64,000 bases of DNA from Marsupella aquatica (taxonomy: Eukaryota > Marchantiophyta), in the NCBI GenBank assembly GCA_973895155.1, contig OZ316892.1, forward strand, positions 20,150,001 through 20,214,000, read 5' to 3'. Under the pieces are notes generated by a model. It did not search any database and had not been told where the DNA came from. It saw only the letters and a list, made by a program, of their open reading frames with translations. The position numbers were made by a program, and so were the translations under genes. Numbering within the stretch: position 1 is the first letter of the stretch; each line of letters starts with the position of its first letter. Shown in pieces: positions 56,116 to 64,000 of this stretch.

Positions 56116-58600
56116 TAATCTTGAAACATATCACGTAGTCTCTCGATAGATTTGAAGACAACATGTCCTCTACCTCCATGAGAGATGAAAGTAAAAAAGG
56201 GCGATCCTCAATAAGAAAATGATCAGCCAACAATGAGAAGGCGGCCGCCCACGCACCCAAAAAGGCCAAAGGTGAAAGGCTCTCAATGGAAGTAAGCCCA
56301 AAACCACCCTGCGAAATAGGAAGACTGAGTTGTTGATGAAGCCACGGAGATGAGAGCAACATACCCGGCCCCAAAAGAAAGGCCAGGGTCTGACGAATGG
56401 AGACATCAAATGCTCGAAGGTGGAGACAAAGATCCTCGGTAGGGGGATGCGTCCTAGCCAGATAAGACGCACGAGGGTGGATGCACCTCAACAACATCCC
56501 AAATGCTGCCTGAGAATCTGCTAACTTAGGGAGCATAGGAGTAGAGGCTAAGGCAACCTGTAGAGAGTCAGCGATGAAAGAGGAGCAAAAGGAGGCGGTA
56601 CCGACTGGGGAGCCAAGGACCCGAAGACCATCGGCTGGACATAAGAACCCTGGGGGAAGCGCAAGATCAGAGGGTAACCCAGCTGGACTCCATGCACGAC
56701 TCTTCACAGGCTGAACTCGTAAACCGAGGCCCATCAAATGGGTGGAAAGAGTGGCAAGGATAGAAGTAACCGCGGCAGGAGGACCAATGATGTGGGTGTC
56801 ATCTGAAAGGGAGGGGAAGATACACTGGGGGTGGGCCATGGCGGCTTCCCGTAAAGCTGTAAAATGGGCAATGGCAAAAAGAGGCCCACCCAAAGGGTCA
56901 CCCTGACGAGTACCTTCTGCAGAGGAAAGAGTGGTATACACACCTGTAGAGGAGTGATGACTATAGAAGAGTGGGGCCTTGAGTCCATAAAAACAACGGA
57001 CAAAGGGGATCAGGGACTGGATGTCTGGATCCGCCGCCCTCAAAGCACGAAAAATGGCTGCCCGAGAAACCGTATTAAAAGCGTTAGAGACATCAACCTG
57101 GAGGACAACCCAATCAGGATGGAGATCCAAGGTAGCTCGAATACCCGCAATAACTGTCTCACAACCGCCAGGAACGCCAACAGCAAACTGATGCGGAGAG
57201 AGATGATCCGATAGTGCAGAGCGAAACTGTGAGGAAAGTGTGCGAGACACAAGCCGAAGAAAAACCTCCCCAATAGCAATTGGCCGAACACCCGGTGAAG
57301 ACTTAGCCATGGCCAATAAACGAGAAGCACTCAAGAGCCAAGAGATGGGAGGAGGCAAACGACCGGCTGCAATACACTGGCAAAAGGAGAAGAAAACTGG
57401 AAAACCCAACTGAGGATCCTCAGGGGGGAATAAATCCCAAAAATGCTCAAAGACATAGCCGGAGGGGCCACCAGCAACGCAACGCGGGGCATGGAGGAAG
57501 GCATAGGTGAAGTGGTCCCGACTAAACTGAAGATCCTCCTCAGGCTCAAAATCATCTACGAACAAAGGGAGCTGATCATGGGGCTGCGGATGGAGATCCT
57601 GAAGGGCCGACGAGGTGACCTCGCCTGGGGGGGGCTGGTGTGGTGGAAGAAAGGGCCTGGACAGCCCGACGATATTCACCAGCCTGGGCTAAACGACAAG
57701 AGCGACGAAGACGTCTATGCTCAGGGGGATGAGAGTGGCGGGTTGGGTCAGACAAAGCACTGGCGATAAAAGACCGGGCGCGAAGAAAGTACTCTTCCTA
57801 AAGTTGCTCCCAATCTCCCCGCAAAAAACGATGGATACGAGAGGCAGTCTCATGGTGACCCACACGACCACCATGACTAGGGAGGGTAAGAGACCACTAA
57901 GCATCAGTAAAGACCAGTAAGAGACCTCCATAGGATGCGCCAAGATAAGCTGCATGAGTTGCAACAAGGAGGATCGAACTAAAGGGCGCAGCACCAGAGG
58001 AATGTGGTTATAAAGGCGAGGTCTAATGTACCCTGGATGGTAGGCTGGAAGGGGGTCTAGAGTGCGAACCCAGCTCCATGCCTGCTCGGGAGCCTCCAAG
58101 GAGGGAGGGGCAGAGCTAACCGGGTCAATAGGGGGCTGAGGCTGGGATTGTGCTTGCTGGCGACGATGGCACCGGCCCCGCCCACGATGATGAGGGAGGG
58201 AGATGCCAACCCATCCACAGTCAGGAAAAGTATGCAGGGGACGCTCGTCCGAGGAGGGAGCAGGGAAAGACTAGACAGGAGGTGGGGGTGGAACAGATGT
58301 GGACGAGGAGGCCGGAGGAGGATGATGAATGGGTGGAGAGGGAATGGGGTGGGGAGAGGAGCCAGGGCGACGATGGGGTGGGCAGTAGATGGGGGGGACT
58401 GGTAGAGCATCAGGCATGGGGTCATCACGAAGATGAGAGAGATCCAGTGAAGAAGAGGAAACACGAAGACGGCCACGAGGGGGAGGGGAGGACGGGGGAG
58501 AAGTGTGGGGTGGGGCTGGGCGCTTGCCCCGCGCCAACACTCTCAACGCAGACATGACAAGCCGCAATCCGATAAAAGCAAAAACGCATCAAGAAGCGAC
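56116..58600 (-). mobile_element. LINE-type non-LTR retrotransposon, frameshifted
   Basis: Minus-strand copy. The 5' part (58600-57635) has a Pro/Ser-rich start (ARGKRPAPPHTSPPSSPPPR), a finger-like CGWVGISLPHHRGRGRC and LAQAGEYRRAVQAL. The 526-codon frame 57679-56099 is the reverse transcriptase: LLAMAKSSPGVRPIAIGEVF, HQFAVGVPGGCETVIAG, WVVLQVDVSNAFNTVSR (first catalytic Asp), GTRQGDPLGGPLFA, and SLSDDTHIIGPP (catalytic DD, with Ser where Tyr or Ala is usual). Proteins of this type are common in early-diverging land plants. The eight-G run at 57627-57634 coincides with a one-base frame change between the halves, and TAG near 57805 is shared with the fragment at 48 kb. It appears to be inserted in the HAD module A gene; its target duplication was not identified. 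Confidence 0.8.
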
Positions 58601-58829
58601 AAAAGGCCCAACCGAGGCAGGTGAAAAGAAAGGGGAGGCGATGGAGAGAGCCCACCGCATCAGGCCGAGAAACGGCGCCACCGCTAGCCTAGGAAACCGT
58701 TGAGCAGGTGCAGGAACAGTAAGGAACAAAGCTGAAGCGCCCGTCGAGCTGTCTGTTGGGGAGGCGACGCGAGTGAAGATCCGTCCTTTGGATTGAGCAT
58801 GCGGCTACAACTCCCGAAGGTGACAACCA

Positions 58830-60295
58830 ATTGGAGGAGAAAGCGATGGCCTAAAGCCGATGTGACACGCTCATACGTTGACCCAAATCGAGTCGTGAAG
58901 ACGCCAAGATTGCCAAACGCGCAGCCAATGTGAAAAAATGGCGAAACCTAAATCGGACGTAACTCGCTCAATTGGTGACCCTTGGGGGCGCAATTCATAT
59001 CGATTTTCACCGCCTCACCAAGATCTTTCCAAAGCCGTCAAGAACACCCAGATCCAAAACTCCTGGAGAAAGTTACGACTCAAATTGAGTCGCGAAATCG
59101 CCAAAATCGTCAAACTCGCAAAAAAAGTGAAAAAACGGCGAAACCTAAATCCGATGTAACTCGGTCATAGGGTGACCGTTTGGGGCGCAAGTCGTATCGA
59201 TCTTCACCGCCTCGCCAATATCTTTCCAAAGCCGTCAAGAACACCTAGATCCAAAACTCCTGGAGAAAGTTATGACTCAAATTGAGTCACGAAATCGCCA
59301 AAATCGTCAAACTCGCAAAAAAAGTGAAAAAACGGCGAACCTAAATCCGATGTAACTCGGTCATAGGGTGACCGTTTGGGGCGCAAGTCGTATCGATCTT
59401 CACCGCCTCGCCAATATCTTTCCAAAGCCGTCAAGAACACCTAGATCCAAAACTCCTGGAGAAAGTTATGACTCAAATTGAGTCACGAAATCGCCAAAAT
59501 CGTCAAACTCGCAAAAAAAGTGAAAAAACGGCGAACCTAAATCCGATGTAACTCGGTCATAGGGTGACCGTTTGGGGCGCAAGTCGTATCGATCTTCACC
59601 GCCTCGCCAATATCTTTCCAAAGCCGTCAAGAACACCTAGATCCAAAACTCCTGGAGAAAGTTATGACTCAAATTGAGTCACGAAATCGCCAAAATCATC
59701 AAACGCGCAAAAAAAGTGAAAAAACGACGAAACCTAAATCCGATGTAACTCGGTCATAGGGTGACCGTTTGGGGCGCAAGTCGTATCGATCTTCACCGAC
59801 TCACCAATATCTTTCCAAAGCCGTCAAGAACTCCCAGATCCGAAACTCCTGGAGAAAGTTACGACCCAAATTGAGTCACGAAATCGCCCAAATCGCCAAA
59901 CGCACAGAAAAAGTGAAAAAAATGGCGAAACTTAAATCCGATGTAACTCGCTCATACGGTAACCGTTTGGGGCGCAAGTCGTATCGATCTTCACCGCCTC
60001 GCCAAGATCTTTCCAAAGCCGTCAAGAACTCCCAAATCCGAAACTCCCGGAGAAAGTTACGACCCAAATTGAGTCGCGAAATCGTCAAAATCGCCAAACG
60101 TGCAGAAAAAGTGAAAAAACGGCGAAACTTAAATCCGATGTAATTCGCTCATACGGTGACCGTTTGGGGCGCAAGTCGTATCGATCTTCACCGCCTCGTC
60201 AAGATCTTTCCAAAGTCGTCAAGAACTCCCAAATCCGAATCTCCCGGAGAAAATTATGACCCAAATTGAGTCGCAAAATCTCAAAACTGTCCCGT
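58830..60295. repeat. ~197-bp tandem satellite, about seven copies
   Basis: Successive GTAAC anchors at 58959, 59156, 59352, 59548, 59745, 59943 and 60140 give spacings of 196-198 bp. Each unit contains ACCGTTTGGGGCGCAAGTCG, ATCTTCACCGCCTCGCCAA and GAGAAAGTTACGAC. Adjacent middle copies (59160-59740) are nearly identical, including the loss of one A in CGGCGAACC, so the array has been homogenised recently. A truncated unit lies at about 58830-58920. The short frames within are satellite translations, not genes. Confidence 0.9.
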
Positions 60296-60439
60296 AAAGC
60301 CTACACTGATCACCTACTCAGGACTAACACAAAACTCATACTTACATGGGGTGACTTGGAAAGCTAGAAAGGCATATAGTGCACATGCGACTTGACAGAC
60401 CGCTCTTCTAGGTGCGTCACAAGTCACAACCTACAATAG

Positions 60440-60670
60440 ATGAGCAACCGTGACCTTGGCGTCCTAAGGGCATCTTCCCAGAAGTTCAGAGGAGCAACTG
60501 CATGGTCGTCAACAAATAGTCCTCAAACCAAAACAAAATTATTGGATGGGTGTCTTGGCTCTTTTGGCTGGTCTAAGCTGACACAGTCAAAAAATATGAT
60601 TGGTTTATGTGCCGATAGTTTCGGTAGGCCAGTACTTAGCTTGTACTAGAGCTTCGTGCATGTTTTCACA
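60440..60670. repeat. Diverged extra copy of the inverted-repeat sequence
   Basis: GAAGTTCAGAGGAGCAACTG, ATGGTCGTCAA, TTATGTGCC and AGCTTGTAC follow the order of 62490-62700 in the same orientation, with heavy divergence. Confidence 0.6.
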
Positions 60671-61489
60671 GAAATCCTAAACTATAATACAAGGTTGGGC
60701 ATTTTTATGAAGTGGTCGTAGTTCAAATTTGAAGTGTTCAAAAAACATTAATCATATCAAAGAAAAGGAATAAAGGTTATATTAAATTTAGTGTTAAAAA
60801 AAATAAAAAATTGCATTCCAAACAAGAGGGGAATCAAATGGGAGACACAAAAGGAGGGACCCAATGGGGCACACAAAACAAGAGAGGGAATGTACATGCA
60901 TGAGTATCAAGGAGGATCCTGACCCATACACATGAAATACAAAAATACATAATATATATGATACTATGTATTATTGCAAGTATTACAATATTGCAAAATA
61001 TAATAATAATAATTTAATTTAAATAGGTTAATTAAACACAATAGGTTAGATGACAAAGGAAAATGTCAAAAGCTATAATAAAATGTTACTTTTTTATAGT
61101 AGTCATTCAAATTTGCAATAATTATCCCAAAAATGAAAAACATGAAAGAATGATTTCCTTTGTGAATGAAAATGGAGAGCAATGTTTACAAGCAAAAAAT
61201 GAATTTAATAATACAAAGAAAATAAGGAGGGTCTCTAGCAATGCAAGAGTATCAAGGAGACCTCCCTTTACCATGTACCACTATAATCTTGATTGCGTCC
61301 CTCTACAAACTAAAAAAAAGTGACAATCAATCTTGAATGTTCATCCATTCACCCCTTCTAAAAAAAAGTTTCTGCCCAAGCTACCCCTTAACCTTCCCAT
61401 ACCTACCACAATGAAAAAATTAATCAAAAATGTATTAAATTTATTCATATATAAATAATTGTAATTTTTTGCCCGAGATGTACTTAACA
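60671..61489. other. AT-rich DNA, nothing recognised
   Basis: Long A/T runs (for example TATAATAATAATAATTTAATT near 61000) and no supported gene. Duplicated wording around 60890-60920 and 61240-61265 (AAGGAGGA/AAGGAGAC after AGTATC) is short. Confidence 0.5.
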
Positions 61490-63602
61490 AGATCTTTTAC
61501 TTCACAACATCTTTGAGTAATGACATACTTTATCTATTGACCATTTTGTACTTAACAACATCTTAATACTTAAGTACATCTTTGGCATAACGACATCATT
61601 GGCAACATGACATCTACTTATTTGACACAATTTTTTACTTGATAACCTTTTGGGTAACATGCCATCTTTGGCAAAATGATTTCTTTTTCTTAACAACATT
61701 TTTTTTCTTCATGACATCTTTCACATAAGAACATCATTCTTAGGAAACACAACATATAATTCTCATAAGAGCATTTTGGGTGCCACAACACTTTCTTCTT
61801 AGCGACATCTTGGGGGACATGACATCTTGGGCGCCACAACATCTGTTTTCTTAACAATATCTTGGGCGCCATGATATCTTTATTTCAATGACATTTTGGG
61901 CGACACAACATCTTTTTTCTTAACGACATCTTTTGTGCAATGCACGGGTATTTTCCCTCAACGATGTCTTGGCCGACACAATATCTTTTTCTCTCAACCA
62001 CCTCTTAGCTGACACGACTTCTTTTGTGCAACGCACAAGTATTGAGCTAGTAAGTTAATAATACCTTCCTCTAGATGATCACATTGATTTGCACGGGAGT
62101 AATAGCAAAACACCAGATCCTCGACGTCAGTAAAGTGAGGAATCATTTACCAGTACCTCGGAAACCTCTAGACTGTACGTATATAACTATTTGCCGTTGT
62201 TATGCATTCCAAAATAATTTTGAATCCGATTCCTGATCCGATCACTCGAGACAGGAGATGAAGCAAACTAAGCAACTATACAGGGACCTGATCTCTCTCC
62301 GTCACCCCATAATTGTTATATGAACTCTACCGTATCTCGATTGTTGACACCAACAAAGTGATTCGGTTGTGACTTGTACTAGCCACTGACTGTGATGTTA
62401 AGGTAATGTTTGATGGTATGTGTTTAAAAGGAAACACGGCTGCCCCAATATGGGTCATAGTTAATTCAATCGACATGAGCAACTGAGACCTAAATGCAGC
62501 TTCCTAGAAGTTCCTATGAGCAAGCGCATGGTCGTCAAGTTGTTCGAAAAGAAACAGAAAAAGAAAAATATTGGTCGGGGGAATTGGCTCTTTTTCGGCA
62601 GTCTAGGCTGAGTCCTGTACATTGTCAACAGTATGATGAATTTATGTGCCCCACACTTTCAGTAGGCTAGCTGGCACTTTTTTTAGCTTGTACGAAAAAG
62701 TTTCTTGTACTTTGTGGATAGGTTGCTCTGGCTAGTCTGACCCCTATTCCACGGTTAGACCAGTGGCCAAAATTAGCCAAATTCCACTTTCATGAGAATC
62801 CTGACCTACTTCTAGCTAAGAGCTGTTTGATACATGCACAGAATTATAGCTTGGTAAGTTTCCGACGGCACTGCAGTCGCATCTCATTAATTCTTCTGTC
62901 CGTCCGTGGTTTTTAAAGAATGCGATTGTGATATACACTCAGCAGTGCCCGACTATACAGCTGGTTTGCGCATTGCCTGGCCATGGATTTCCACTCCATC
63001 GCAGTGCACGTGCTCCTTGGACCTTGATGCATCCTATCCTGTTCAACATAGACTTCCACGTTGATGTCTCATTCACTTTTATACATTGAACGCTGGACAG
63101 AATTAAGATAATGATACCTTACACTACATGGCCACGTTGATACCCGAACGGAAGTAATAAGAAAACACTCCCATGTAAACTTCTACAGAGTGTAGATAAG
63201 TACTTACCTATCCCAAATTTATTCCGAATCCGATCACTGGAGACGGGACATGAAGCAAACCAGTGATACGGGGATTCTGATTCTTAATTAATTTCCGTCA
63301 CGGCATAATTGTTATATGAAGTCTAGTGTGTCTCGGCTGTTGACACCAACACAGCGTCCTGCAGAGCGTTTCAGCTGTGATTAGTTGTTCTATGATCGGC
63401 TTATGATGTTAAGGTGTATTTTTAAAGGTAAACCAGCACGCGTTTCTGTCTTTGATTAATTGCTACAATCCACATTTTCTGCTGGACCTCAGAAGGTGCA
63501 TGTCAGGCGCCGATGTGTACACCAAATTTTCCACGTCTAAGAACTTTATCATTGGCCGATGATACGTCGGCCGATTCTACCAGAAATCTGCTTCCACAAG
63601 CA
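61490..63602. repeat. Right arm of the long inverted repeat
   Basis: Complement of 52368-54120, with the minisatellite at its inner end (61490-62030). About 600 additional bases at 62840-63430 include a second direct copy of the TCCGAATCCGATCACTGGAG ... TGTTGACACCAACA block also present at 62220-62360. The SINE of the left arm is absent here (empty site near 62690). Confidence 0.85.
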
Positions 63603-64000
63603 ATAATTAATCCACTTCGCTGAGTGTATAAGAAAGGGGTGGCAGGAGAAAACCATATAGTACTTCTAGCTGGTTATCTGGGATAGTGGACGCCACCTAA
63701 CTGCAGTCCTGCGCGGGTACTACATTTTTCCGAGAAACCGACTCATGTGATGAGCCTGCCAAATACGATGTCTTGATCGTTGCTCGACAACGTTTATGTC
63801 TCAGCTCACGGTGCCAACTGACAGATCGAAGAAGCTGCAAGTGCGGGAGGGGGCCCGGGTGGACATCAGGTCAGATCGATTCTGCACCTGCATCAGTTGC
63901 CGGATCGATGGAGATATGCTGATTGTCACCAAGACTGTTGATGAACTTTACTAAAGAACAGTGCTTTGAGGGGTCAGGTACACTTCAGACTCCCCGGCCC
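63603..64000. other. No recognised feature
   Basis: No open frame, repeat or element end is supported in the last ~400 bases; the sequence leaves the inverted repeat near 63602. Confidence 0.5.

Noticed and set aside
58938-60143. Basic open frames of 60-124 codons
   Set aside because: They are translations of the 197-bp satellite; each unit is not a multiple of three and the frames drift.

Overview
This window looks like nuclear DNA of a land plant or close streptophyte relative, in a region dominated by nested mobile elements. The evidence is GT-AG introns of about 80-130 bp, TTTAGGG-type telomere-like DNA, CACTA (En/Spm) transposases with plant DUF4216/DUF4218 domains, plant-type Ty3/gypsy and LINE-like elements, an EDM2-like PHD protein and a ribosomal protein eL20 fragment. 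The retroelement types remind me of bryophytes, lycophytes or ferns, but I cannot name the organism. There is no bacterial, organellar, CRISPR, tRNA or rRNA content that I can support.

Layout: 0.9-4.3 kb, minus-strand degenerate DUF7869-type transposase-like gene. 4.3-7.2 kb, small unknown zinc-ribbon-like gene (5333-5875) between duplicated blocks and a 4 x ~257-bp tandem array. 8904-10816, non-autonomous CACTA element with perfect 11-bp terminal repeats and TTT target duplications. 11.6-20.4 kb plus 29.2-29.9 kb, a decayed multi-domain gene or gene cluster: three F-box-like modules, a ParB-like GQH module, a segment with amino-methyltransferase-like motif order, an acidic and EAEKA coiled-coil region, an Ulp1-like protease with the catalytic Cys changed to Tyr, and FCP1-like HAD phosphatase modules. 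20428-29227, an LTR retrotransposon inserted inside the first HAD module. 29868-47944, a large CACTA element carrying TNPA-like and TNPD-like genes plus BRCT, PHD and eL20 sequences. 47.9-50.6 kb, LINE and gypsy remnants. 52.4-63.6 kb, a long imperfect inverted repeat enclosing another pair of HAD modules, a LINE and a ~197-bp satellite. A tRNA-derived SINE sits in its left arm.

Two signals cut across the annotation. First, an interrupted palindrome close to TCACGCGAC-NN-GTCGCGTGA occurs more than 25 times. It lies in introns of the F-box/Ulp1/HAD sequences and in the tandem arrays, and I did not find it in the large retrotransposon or the large CACTA element. Second, nearly every in-frame stop can be derived from CAG, CAA, CGA or TGG by one C-to-T (or G-to-A) change, as expected from decay of methylated cytosine. 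Most genes here should therefore be read as recently decayed copies. The best-preserved frames are TNPA, the PHD protein and the 5.3 kb gene.

All domain calls rest on motifs recognised by eye; no database search was run.
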